Origin: an uncultured Bacillota bacterium
GTDB lineage: Bacteria; Bacillota_I; Bacilli_A; RF39; UBA660
DNA length: 48,729 nucleotides
Direction of reading: 5' to 3'
Assembly: GCA_946407495.1 (NCBI GenBank)
Contig: CAMJOB010000006.1
Span: forward strand, 1-48,729
Part shown: piece after piece, positions 22,546-30,203 of the stretch
Layout of the letters: every line of letters starts with the position of its first letter
How positions within the stretch are numbered: the stretch's first letter is position 1
The notes under the pieces: model-generated
Databases searched by the model: none
Told to the model about the DNA's origin: nothing
What the model saw: only the letters and a program-made list of their open reading frames with translations
Translations under genes and position numbers: made by a program

Positions 22546-23051
22546 TAATTAATATCTATTCTTGTTAATTTCTTTGGTAATATCTTTAAGATAAAGTTTA
22601 CTACTTCTAAATATATTACATTTAAAATAATTGAATGAGTTATTTTATAAATTACTTCTTGTGGTGTAATTGGGACTAATTGGAATATTAAGATCATTAA
22701 AGACATTAATAATTCATAGATTATTATTAATCCTATTACATATAAACTATTTTTTATTGGAGCAATATCTAGATTCTTATAAATGGTACGAATTATTAGT
22801 CCAAATAACATAAATACTAAAGCATCATAGAACAATAAATTCGTATATAGTAAATCATAGATAAATCCAGTTATAGCTAAAAGTATAAAATATTCTTTTT
22901 GTTTTTTACGATAGAATGGATAGATTATAAATAAACTTACTATTGTTAACATTGGAGTAAGTATAGATAAATCATTTTCTAGATATGGAAGTAGATTGGT
23001 AAGTAGTCCATCTAAATATAATGAGATAGCAACTATTGTTATTGGTAGCAT
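22545..23051 (-). CDS. mreD: Rod shape-determining protein MreD
   Basis: A 168-residue membrane protein with about five helices and the low sequence conservation usual for MreD: a short N-terminal MLPITIVAISLYLDG, IYPFYRKKQKEYFIL between helices, and a gene start that shares one base with the mreC stop (TAATG). Part of the elongasome that links cytosolic MreB filaments to peptidoglycan synthesis. Identification rests largely on position after mreC. The length is normal for the family. Confidence 0.85.
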   Translation of the reverse strand: MLPITIVAISLYLDGLLTNLLPYLENDLSILTPMLTIVSLFIIYPFYRKKQKEYFILLAITGFIYDLLYTNLLFYDALVFMLFGLIIRTIYKNLDIAPIKNSLYVIGLIIIYELLMSLMILIFQLVPITPQEVIYKITHSIILNVIYLEVVNFILKILPKKLTRIDIN

Positions 23052-23839
23052 TAATCTACTGTTTTAAGTACAGTTACGTAATGAATATTATTAAAGTCTT
23101 GTGTTGTTTTTACATAGACATCATTACTTAAGTTGTACTTATCACTTTCTATTTTTTCTACTGTACCAATATATATTCCTCCTGGGAATACTCCTCCTAA
23201 TCCACTAGTTAGAACTCTATTACCTACTTCAACATGAGCTGTTTTATTAACACCTACTAGTTTTAATAATCCTTTTTCTACATCATAGCCATTTAAGATA
23301 GCGATGTTTTCTCCATCATTCATCTTAATAGATACGCTTACTTTATAATTAGTATCATCTGATGTAATTAGTTTTATTTCTGATGAGTTGTGATAACTCT
23401 TAGATATTTTACCTAATAGACCATCCTTAGTAATAACAGCCATTCCTTCTTTAATACCATCTTTAGTACCTTTATCTATCATCATATTATTAAACCAATA
23501 TGCTTTATTACGAGATAGAATAGTCGCATTTATTGCTTTATAACTAGTTAGAGTACGATTAAGTTCTAATTGTTTTTTTAATTCTGCTATTTCTTTTTCT
23601 AAAGATTCGTTTACGTTTTTTTGAATTAAATAACTCTTACTTTGATCTACATCTTTTTCACTATTAAATAGTTTTAATGGAGAGAATAATACTTCATTAG
23701 CTGTCGTACTAATAGTCTTTAAAATATTCTCTACAAAAGTTATCTTTCTTACGAAGGTAAATGATATTACTAATAGAATAACTACACCTACTATTGATAG
23801 GCTTATCCATAATTTGTTTTTTTGTTTTTTGTGATACAT
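23051..23839 (-). CDS. mreC: Rod shape-determining protein MreC
   Basis: A 262-residue bitopic protein: membrane helix at residues ~10-28 (LWISLSIVGVVILLVISF), coiled coil (~60-95, NESLEKEIAELKKQLELN), then the beta-barrel MreC domain with MMIDKGTKDGIKEGMAVITKDGLLG (two blocks, ~115-140), TSDDTNYKVSV and VLTSGLGGVFPGGIYIG (~208-224), all diagnostic. ATG 23839 has AGGAGG at 8 nt; a TTG one codon earlier is not needed. It is translationally coupled to mreD. mreB, which normally precedes it, is absent here. Confidence 0.93.
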   Translation of the reverse strand: MYHKKQKNKLWISLSIVGVVILLVISFTFVRKITFVENILKTISTTANEVLFSPLKLFNSEKDVDQSKSYLIQKNVNESLEKEIAELKKQLELNRTLTSYKAINATILSRNKAYWFNNMMIDKGTKDGIKEGMAVITKDGLLGKISKSYHNSSEIKLITSDDTNYKVSVSIKMNDGENIAILNGYDVEKGLLKLVGVNKTAHVEVGNRVLTSGLGGVFPGGIYIGTVEKIESDKYNLSNDVYVKTTQDFNNIHYVTVLKTVD

Positions 23840-23865
23840 CAAACGACCCTCCTATTTCATATTCA

Positions 23866-24576
23866 TTATAGTTTATTTTTATTTGATTGAAAAGTTCTAA
23901 TTTCACCATGTTCATAGAAACTATAATAATTATTATTCCCAACTATAATATGATCTATTACAGGTATGCCTTGGAGATTTCCTAAAGAGATTAGATTATT
24001 AGTAAAGTCTAAATCTTCTCTACTTGGAGTTAAATCATTAGATGGATGATTATGAAGTACTACTATACTTGAAGCACTTAACAGATAAGCTTCTTTAAAT
24101 ATCTCTCTTGGATGAGTAACACTCTTATTAATTGTTCCTATAAAGAGAAGTTTTTCTCCAATTAGTTGTTGTTTATTATTGAAATAGATGGCATAAAAAT
24201 ATTCTTGTTTTATATCATAAAATAGATATTTAGTATGTTCATATATTTTTATTGGAGTATTCAGTTTCTTTAAGGGAGTATTCTCCTTTAGAAAGATTCT
24301 TTTACCTAGTTCTATAGTTGCCAATAACTCCATAGCTTTTACTTCACCTATTCCTTTAATACTAGTTAGTGAATTAATTGTTAGATCTTGTAGTTTTGTT
24401 AATGGATATTTCTTTAATAATTCAATAGATAAATCATTTACATTTTTCTTTTTAGTTCCACTTTTTAAAATAATACTTAATAGTTCTACATCACTTAGAT
24501 TAGATACTCCTACTTCTTTTAGTCTTTCTCTAGGACGAGAAGTTATTGGTAAATCTTTTATTTTATAATTACTCAT
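23866..24576 (-). CDS. radC: RadC family JAB-domain protein
   Basis: A 236-residue protein. The N-terminal helical UPF0758 region (LPITSRPRERLKEVG, LSDVELLSIILKSGT, LTSIKGIGEVKAMEL with a helix-hairpin-helix) is followed by a JAB/MPN metalloprotease-like domain with VVLHNHPSNDLTPSREDLDF (residues ~173-192; HxHx10D ligands complete) and PVIDHIIVG. The cellular role is unsettled despite the historic DNA-repair name. It sits directly before mreC, as in Bacillus. The start has AGAGGTG. Confidence 0.93.
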   Translation of the reverse strand: MSNYKIKDLPITSRPRERLKEVGVSNLSDVELLSIILKSGTKKKNVNDLSIELLKKYPLTKLQDLTINSLTSIKGIGEVKAMELLATIELGKRIFLKENTPLKKLNTPIKIYEHTKYLFYDIKQEYFYAIYFNNKQQLIGEKLLFIGTINKSVTHPREIFKEAYLLSASSIVVLHNHPSNDLTPSREDLDFTNNLISLGNLQGIPVIDHIIVGNNNYYSFYEHGEIRTFQSNKNKL

Positions 24577-24612
24577 AAATATACACCTCTATATAGTTAT
24601 TCGTAATTATTT

Positions 24613-25062
24613 TTAGTTTTCCAATTTTTTTTCGTAATTTGATAGAACAACTTCTTCTATTGTGTATACCTCATTTTTACGATTAGTATTTTCTATTAAA
24701 ATATCAAATTCTTTTACATTATTAATGAATTCTTCACTTTCAACTTTTATTTCTTTTAAATATGAAGATACCCCATCTTCTTCATAGAACTTTTTTAATT
24801 TTTCTGCATTATCAAGATTACTTGTAATAGCTAGATAAACGTAATACATATTATCTTTTTCTAATACTAATTTTGGAGATATATCTCTTGTTTCTTTTTG
24901 CATACTATCTTTACTACTATATACCCCTTGTTGGAGACAATAGAATTTATCTTGTTCTTTAAAGACATTTAATATTTTGGGATTAATATTTTTATAGAGA
25001 TGGTTTCCTACTAAGATTCCTCCTATTAGAAATATTAGACATCTAATTATTACTTTTTTCAT
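24613..25062 (-). CDS. SPOR-domain membrane protein, SpoIIB-like
   Basis: A 149-residue protein with an N-terminal membrane helix (residues ~4-20, VIIRCLIFLIGGILVG) and one extracytoplasmic SPOR-like domain (~40-110: FYCLQQGVYSSKDSMQKET, YYVYLAITSNLDNAEKLKKF). SPOR domains bind denuded septal peptidoglycan. In Bacillus subtilis spoIIB, a TM plus SPOR protein of engulfment, lies just before maf-radC-mreB; here the gene lies just before radC. Order and architecture together support a SpoIIB-like role, although this protein is shorter than Bacillus SpoIIB (~330 residues) because its cytosolic part is missing. Confidence 0.7.
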   Translation of the reverse strand: MKKVIIRCLIFLIGGILVGNHLYKNINPKILNVFKEQDKFYCLQQGVYSSKDSMQKETRDISPKLVLEKDNMYYVYLAITSNLDNAEKLKKFYEEDGVSSYLKEIKVESEEFINNVKEFDILIENTNRKNEVYTIEEVVLSNYEKKLEN

Positions 25063-25107
25063 AGTATCACCAATTATAGATTAACTAATAACTGATACGA
25101 AATATGT

Positions 25108-25138
25108 CAAAAAAAGAGGAAGATTATTCTTCTTCCTC
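25108..25138 (-). terminator. Terminator of valS
   Basis: GAGGAAGAAGAATAATCTTCCTC on the minus strand: GAGGAAGA / TCTTCCTC stem followed by seven T. Confidence 0.9.
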
Positions 25139-27535
25139 TAATTCTACTTTAATAATTTTATTTTCTTTACTATCTTTTAGAATTAAATCTTTAATAGTAA
25201 GAGTTGCTTTAAAGTCTTTTTCACATAATTGAAGCGCTTCTTTTAGACTATTTGTTGTTTCTAATTCTAGAGTTGAAACTATAGTTTTTAATGAAACGTT
25301 ATGATTTGTTTTTTCTCCACGTACTTGACTAATTATATCTATAATTGTATCTGCTTCTTTTAATTCTTCTTTGAAGTTATATTCTAATGGAATTATTGTT
25401 GTTGTATGAATTGAATTATTAGTATGATATAACTCTTGGAATATTTCTTCTGTTATATATGGGAAGAATATTGAGAAGTCTTGTAGCAATTTATAAAGTA
25501 AGATATAAACTGTTCTTTGTCCTGAGTAACGTGCACCATCTCCAAATTCCTCTGGTCTATATAATCTATGTTTTACTATTTCAATGTAGTTATCACAGAA
25601 ATTCCAGAAGAATTTTTCTAGTGAGTTTAATGCTAATCCTACTTCATATTCATCTAGATATTTTAGATATTGTTCTTCCATCTCTTGGTATTTATCAATA
25701 ATCCATTTATCTAAATATTCTGTAGGTATAGTATCACTATCTTTATAGTCTTGTAGATGCATTTCAATAAACTTAGATACGTTCCAAATCTTATTTATTA
25801 ATTTCTTTCCTCTTAGTAGAGTTTCATCTGAATAAACTATATCTGTACCTAATCTACCAGTACCTGCCCAATAACGTACAGCATCAGCACTATATTGATC
25901 TATTAATTCAATTGGTTCAACTTTACTATTACCTTTTGATTTAGAAATTTTTTCACCTTTGCTTGCCATAACGAATCCTGAAATCATTACATTTTTCCAT
26001 GGCATTTGACCAAAGTGATAGAAACTCTTAACGATTGTGTAGAAGTCCCAAGTACGAATTATTTCAGAAGCATTAGTTCTTAGAGACATAGGTTTTAGAA
26101 TATCCTCATAGTTTTCTTTTTCTCCATAGCGCATATTAATTAATGGAGTAACTGATGAAGTTGCCCATGTATCCATGATATCTTTATCTGGAATAAATTC
26201 TTTACAATGACATTTAGGACATTCTTTAATAGATGGTTTATCTGTTAATGGATTAACTGGTAAATCTTCTGCTTTGGCAAGAATAGTTTCTCCACAGTCT
26301 TTACAATACCAAACTGGGAATGGTACTCCGAAATATCTTTGTCTTGAGATACACCAATCCCATAAGATATTCTCAACCCATTCTTTATAACGGTTATGCA
26401 TATATGCAGGATGCCATTTAATTTCTTCTCCTATTTTTAAGAAATCATCTTTATGATTCATAATGTCGATGAACCATTGATTCATTACGGCATACTCTAC
26501 TTCTTTTCCACATCTTTCATGAGTTTGAACTTCATGTTCTAAGTCTTCAATGTGGTCAACATATCCACCTTTATCTAAGTCTTCAATAATTTGTTTTCTA
26601 GCTTCTTTAATCTTTAAGCCACCATATGTTGGAATATCTTCTTTAATTCTTCCATCATCAGTGAAAATATATTTAAGTGGTAAATTATATTTTTTCCACC
26701 ATTCAATATCTGTTTGATCTCCGAATGTACAGCACATAACGATACCAGTACCTTTATCCATAGCAACTTTCTCATCTGACATGATTGGTACATCTAATTC
26801 TAATACTGGAATATGAGCAGTCTTACCTATCATATGTTTATTCTTTTCATCATTAGGATTTACAAATACACATACGATTGCAGGTAAAAGTTCTGGACGT
26901 GTTGTAGCGATTATAAATTCTTCATTAGTTTCTTTAACTGTAAATTTAATATAATTAAAAGTTGTTTTTATTGTTTTAGTTTCAAGTTCTGCTTGAGCAA
27001 TTGAAGTTAAGCATTCATTACACCATAGAGCTGGACTTTCTTTATGGTAGCAATGTCCTTTTTCTACTAAGTCTAAGAATGATCTTTGTGATATTTTGAT
27101 TGTTGATGGAGCAACTGTCTTATAATGAATATCCCAATCAGTACTTACACCCATTCTACTGAATAGTTCTTGGAATTCTGCTTCATATTTATCAGTTGTT
27201 TCATAACATAGTTTATTAAACTTTTCTCTTCCTATTTCGTGAGCACGTGCTCCTTGTTCTTTTTCTACTAGTCTTTCACTAGGTAATCCATTGTCATCAA
27301 ATCCAAATGGATAAAATACATTATAGCCTCTTATTCTTTTATATCTCGCAATCATCTCTGTTTGCGTATATGAGAATATATGACCGATATGGATTTTACC
27401 ATTAACTGTTGGTGGTGGTGTATCTATTGAGAATATTTCTCTTTGATCTTGTTTAAATTCATAAATTTTATTTTCTTTCCAATAATTGCGCCACTTTTCT
27501 TCTTTCTCTGTGGCATTATACTTTTTATCTAACAT
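25124..27535 (-). CDS. valS: Valine--tRNA ligase, archaeal-like short type
   Basis: An 803-residue class I synthetase that charges tRNA-Val. HIGH is at residues 49-52 and KISKS at about 527. A zinc motif ALWCNECLTSIAQAELE lies near residue 170 and further CxxC pairs near 420-450 (WYCKDCGE, ECPKCHCKEF). The signature FGFDDNGLPSERLVEKE and the lack of the long C-terminal coiled coil of Bacillus ValRS (about 880 residues) are features of the archaeal/rickettsial ValRS subtype. The CP1 editing region is present (TTRPELLPAIVCVFVNP, KGTGIVMCC). Expression is controlled by the T-box upstream. AAAGGAG precedes ATG 27535. Confidence 0.92.
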   Translation of the reverse strand: MLDKKYNATEKEEKWRNYWKENKIYEFKQDQREIFSIDTPPPTVNGKIHIGHIFSYTQTEMIARYKRIRGYNVFYPFGFDDNGLPSERLVEKEQGARAHEIGREKFNKLCYETTDKYEAEFQELFSRMGVSTDWDIHYKTVAPSTIKISQRSFLDLVEKGHCYHKESPALWCNECLTSIAQAELETKTIKTTFNYIKFTVKETNEEFIIATTRPELLPAIVCVFVNPNDEKNKHMIGKTAHIPVLELDVPIMSDEKVAMDKGTGIVMCCTFGDQTDIEWWKKYNLPLKYIFTDDGRIKEDIPTYGGLKIKEARKQIIEDLDKGGYVDHIEDLEHEVQTHERCGKEVEYAVMNQWFIDIMNHKDDFLKIGEEIKWHPAYMHNRYKEWVENILWDWCISRQRYFGVPFPVWYCKDCGETILAKAEDLPVNPLTDKPSIKECPKCHCKEFIPDKDIMDTWATSSVTPLINMRYGEKENYEDILKPMSLRTNASEIIRTWDFYTIVKSFYHFGQMPWKNVMISGFVMASKGEKISKSKGNSKVEPIELIDQYSADAVRYWAGTGRLGTDIVYSDETLLRGKKLINKIWNVSKFIEMHLQDYKDSDTIPTEYLDKWIIDKYQEMEEQYLKYLDEYEVGLALNSLEKFFWNFCDNYIEIVKHRLYRPEEFGDGARYSGQRTVYILLYKLLQDFSIFFPYITEEIFQELYHTNNSIHTTTIIPLEYNFKEELKEADTIIDIISQVRGEKTNHNVSLKTIVSTLELETTNSLKEALQLCEKDFKATLTIKDLILKDSKENKIIKVELEEEE

Positions 27536-27537
27536 AA

Positions 27538-27597
27538 TTAATCTCCTTTTATTTTTTTATTTTTTTTAGTGTTGTTAATTACGCTAGACTCGTACAT
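27538..27597 (-). CDS. Possible 19-codon leader ORF between T-box and valS
   Basis: MYESSVINNTKKNKKIKGD, preceded by GGAAGGGTGA and stopping 2 bp before the valS ATG, with its last codons lying over the valS ribosome site. A second frame, ATG 27622 to TAG 27584 (MKFIWKGDHVRV, ending with GTA and GTC Val codons), overlaps it. Both could be chance, but the good ribosome site and the stop-start spacing allow translational coupling. Confidence 0.3.
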   Translation of the reverse strand: MYESSVINNTKKNKKIKGD

Positions 27598-27641
27598 GGT
27601 CACCCTTCCAAATAAATTTCATAATATCACTTCTTTCTTAA

Positions 27642-27850
27642 ACAAAAAAAGATGGTACCAAAGGGCGTCAAATGGACGCGGTACCACCTTTTTTAGACTC
27701 AATATTTTAACGGAATAACCGGAATTATTTACTCTTAGTTCAATAATTCTGCTCCTCTGCTACCTTCTGTAATTATCCCTGTTTCTTTCCACCTAGCCAG
27801 AAACTCTCTATAAAGGCATCTTACATACTCCTCAGATTCCTCGCACATAT
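27642..27850 (-). promoter_or_regulatory. T-box riboswitch controlling valS
   Basis: On the minus strand, Stem I has AGTA (GAGGAGTATG) opposite GAA (ACAGAAGG), the loop E pattern, followed by the likely specifier GUA (27761-27763, on the minus strand) for tRNA-Val(UAC). The T-box core GGTGGTACCGCG pairs in the terminator with GGTACCATC (27651-27690), followed by seven T. High uncharged tRNA-Val should favour antitermination. Between the terminator and valS (27541-27641) lie only the short leader frames described separately. Confidence 0.93.
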
Positions 27851-27856
27851 AGGCAA

Positions 27857-27885
27857 ATTATACTACATTTTTTAAAAAAATGCAA
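27857..27885 (-). promoter_or_regulatory. Promoter of the T-box/valS transcript
   Basis: Minus strand TTGCAT (27880-27885), 17-bp spacer, TATAAT (27857-27862). Confidence 0.8.
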
Positions 27886-27917
27886 ATTGTGTGATAGAAT
27901 ACCTATAGGAGGATACT

Positions 27918-28463
27918 ATGGAGTTAGATAAAAGTGTTTTAGGAAAACAAAGAAAGAATGCATTAAATTGGGATGAATTTTTTATAGGAATTGCTAAATT
28001 AGCTGCAGGTAGAAGTAAAGATCCAAGTACACAAGTTGGTGCTTGTATCGTTGGTCATGATAATCGTATTTTATCTATTGGATATAATGGTGCACCTAAC
28101 CATTTCGAAGACGAAAAGTTCCCTTGGGGAAGAGATGGTGAACCTAACGATACTAAATATCCATATGTATGTCATGCAGAGTTAAATGCAATTCTTAATT
28201 ATCCAGGAAGTCGTAAAGATTTGGTTGGAGCAAAAATATATGTAGATTTATTTCCTTGTAATGAATGTGCAAAAGCAATTATTCAATCAGGAATTAAGGA
28301 AGTTGTTTATTTAAGCGATAAGTATGCTGGTACTGATGGAAATAACGCATCTAAGTTATTATTTGATCAATGTGGAATTGAATATAGACAAATGGATGAA
28401 AAATATCAAAAAGTATTACGTGTTTCATTAAAACCAGATGAACCAATTGAATATATAGATTAG
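27918..28463 (+). CDS. dCMP deaminase (ComEB-like)
   Basis: A 181-residue zinc enzyme converting dCMP to dUMP for dTMP synthesis. The deaminase fold is complete: DPSTQVGACIVGHDNRILSIGYNGAP near residues 35-60 (two blocks), catalytic CHAELNAI (~96-103, His zinc ligand and Glu proton shuttle), and PCNECAKAI (~118-126, Cys ligands). The C-terminal region continues DKYAGTDGNNASKLLF, as in eukaryote-like and firmicute dCMP deaminases. A perfect AGGAGG precedes ATG 27918. Monogenic. It pairs logically with thymidine kinase and the deoxyribonucleotidase further along the window. Confidence 0.9.
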   Translation: MELDKSVLGKQRKNALNWDEFFIGIAKLAAGRSKDPSTQVGACIVGHDNRILSIGYNGAPNHFEDEKFPWGRDGEPNDTKYPYVCHAELNAILNYPGSRKDLVGAKIYVDLFPCNECAKAIIQSGIKEVVYLSDKYAGTDGNNASKLLFDQCGIEYRQMDEKYQKVLRVSLKPDEPIEYID

Positions 28464-28486
28464 GTACTTTTTAGTACCTTTTTATT
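28462..28486 (+). terminator. Terminator after dCMP deaminase
   Basis: AGGTACT-TTT-AGTACCT hairpin followed by TTTTTA. Confidence 0.85.
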
Positions 28487-28497
28487 TTGTGTTGTGT

Positions 28498-28503
28498 TAT
28501 AAT
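28498..28503 (+). promoter_or_regulatory. -10 box of the GDPD gene
   Basis: TATAAT 25 bp before ATG 28528; no clear -35 because the terminator of the preceding gene lies upstream. Confidence 0.45.
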
Positions 28504-28527
28504 AGAAAGAGTTTTCGGGGGGATTCT

Positions 28528-29496
28528 ATGAAGAAAGGTGTTCGCAAAATATTCGCATTTACTACTAGCTTTGCTTTAATTGGAACTGGTATTGGTGTGA
28601 CAGTTTGTCATGAGTTATCATATAAGACTGAACGTTCTATCGAAAGATATGTTGAATCTTTTGATGATGATGATTTTAATATTGCTGCTCATCGTGGCTT
28701 TTCATCTTTAGAAGTAGAAAATACCCTACCTTCTATTGAACGTGCTGCTGATGCGAAATATGTTGATTTTATCGAGATGGATGTTCGTCTTACTAAAGAT
28801 GAATATTTAGTTTTATCTCATAATAATGAAGTTACTTTATTAAACGGAAAAGAAATTAAAATTAAAGATACTAAGTATGAGGATCTTGAAAAATATTCAC
28901 TTAAATATGGTACTAATTATATATTCACAATGAAAGATGCTTTATTTAATTATCAAGATGGATCTTTAATACATAAAAGAAAAGCTGCTTTAGATGGTGA
29001 AACTTATTGCGTACCTACTCTAAAAGAAGCATTAAATGCTGTTAAAGATAAGAGAGTTTTACTTGATTTAAAGTTTGAAAATGATAAAGAAGATTTTGCT
29101 GATAGATTATTCTATGAATTAGAAGATTTTGATAAGGATCAAATAATTATTCAAAGTTTAGATCTTGAATCATTAGAATATATGAGAGAGCAACATCCAG
29201 AGTATACTTATCTTGCTTTAATACATCGTAAGAAAGATCTACACTACTTAGATAAATTTGATAATATAGGTATTGAACAAAAACTATTAGGAGAAAAAGA
29301 AGTTCTAAAAGCAATTGATGATCCTGATAGATTTGTCGCAGTATGGACCATTAATAAGATGACTGATGTTAAACGTGCATGTGATACATTAGATGAACAT
29401 TGTGATGATGTACTTTATATTACTGATTATCCTGATGTTACTTCTTATACATTACAAAAAGAGAAAACAAAAAGATTAGTGAAGGAAAAACACTAA
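28528..29496 (+). CDS. Membrane-anchored glycerophosphodiester phosphodiesterase
   Basis: A 322-residue enzyme that hydrolyses glycerophosphodiesters (phospholipid or teichoic acid derived). An N-terminal membrane helix (residues ~7-25, IFAFTTSFALIGTGIGV) puts the TIM barrel outside the cell. The GDPD motif set is complete: AAHRGFSSLEVENTLPSIERA in two parts (~48-68, catalytic HR and E), FIEMDVRLTKDEYLVLSHN (~76-94, ExD...H), DLKFEND and VAVWTINK near the C-terminus. An insertion around residues 130-165 (YQDGSLIHKRKAALDGE) is unusual. The start follows GGGGGGA; the longer frame upstream crosses the TATAAT box and is rejected. Confidence 0.88.
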   Translation: MKKGVRKIFAFTTSFALIGTGIGVTVCHELSYKTERSIERYVESFDDDDFNIAAHRGFSSLEVENTLPSIERAADAKYVDFIEMDVRLTKDEYLVLSHNNEVTLLNGKEIKIKDTKYEDLEKYSLKYGTNYIFTMKDALFNYQDGSLIHKRKAALDGETYCVPTLKEALNAVKDKRVLLDLKFENDKEDFADRLFYELEDFDKDQIIIQSLDLESLEYMREQHPEYTYLALIHRKKDLHYLDKFDNIGIEQKLLGEKEVLKAIDDPDRFVAVWTINKMTDVKRACDTLDEHCDDVLYITDYPDVTSYTLQKEKTKRLVKEKH

Positions 29497-29505
29497 TCTT
29501 TTTTA
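29468..29505. terminator. Bidirectional terminator
   Basis: AAAGATTAGTG / CACTAATCTTT long stem overlapping the last codons of the GDPD gene, with T-run after; the convergent cyclophilin gene uses the same hairpin. Confidence 0.85.
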
Positions 29506-29507
29506 TT

Positions 29508-30203
29508 TTAATCTATTATTTCTGGTTCTGGATAATCTTTACCTTTTGTATCTACTAAAGCTTTTTTAATAGTTAGATTTTTCATTAATTTACCTGTTGA
29601 TGAGTCTTGTACTTGTGATTTATCTAAAATATTTTCTATAGTATCCCATCCATCAATTACTTTACCAAATGCTGCATATTGTCCATCTAGAGTTGAGCAT
29701 TGAGCATCTTCTAAGCAGATAAAGAATTGTGAACCACCTGAATCCATACTAGCACTAGTTCTTGCCATTGAGACAATTCCTTTTAAATGTTTTAAATCAT
29801 TTTCGAAATTATTAGCAGAGAATTCTCCTTTAATAGTATATCCTGGTCCACCACTACCAGTACCTGTTGGGTCTCCTCCTTGTAGAACGAAACCTCTCAT
29901 TAAACGATGCATTGTATTATCATCGTAGTATCCTTTTTTTACTAATGAGATAAAGTTATTAACTGTATTTGGTGCTTTATCTGGATATAATTCCATTACT
30001 ATAGAACCAAAATTATTTATATATATAGCAACTACTGGATTTTCAGTTTCATATTTTAATTTTGCTGTATTACCTTTAACATCATAGTTTATATCATGCA
30101 TAGTTAAAGCCCCTACTTTTTCTTTTTTAAAGCCTAGGGCTGCACTTAAAACTACAACTAAAATTACTGCACCTATTAATAGAATTGTAGAACTATTTTT
30201 CAT
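29508..30203 (-). CDS. Membrane-anchored cyclophilin-type peptidyl-prolyl isomerase
   Basis: A 231-residue protein: signal-anchor helix (residues ~7-24, ILLIGAVILVVVLSAAL), linker, then a cyclophilin domain (~58-215) with ELYPDKAPNTVNNFISL, MHRLMRGFVLQGGDPTGTG (catalytic Arg in HRLM/RGF and QGGD), GIVSMARTSASMDSGGSQFF and DGQYAAFGKVIDG. It should assist folding of exported proteins at the outer face of the membrane. ATG 30203 overlaps the 3' end of the FAD oxidoreductase gene by 11 bp, so the two are co-translated, though a functional link is not obvious. Confidence 0.92.
   Translation of the reverse strand: MKNSSTILLIGAVILVVVLSAALGFKKEKVGALTMHDINYDVKGNTAKLKYETENPVVAIYINNFGSIVMELYPDKAPNTVNNFISLVKKGYYDDNTMHRLMRGFVLQGGDPTGTGSGGPGYTIKGEFSANNFENDLKHLKGIVSMARTSASMDSGGSQFFICLEDAQCSTLDGQYAAFGKVIDGWDTIENILDKSQVQDSSTGKLMKNLTIKKALVDTKGKDYPEPEIID

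Noticed and set aside
23709-23942. Minus-strand frame between radC and mreC
   Set aside because: It overlaps both confident genes in another frame and shows no motif.
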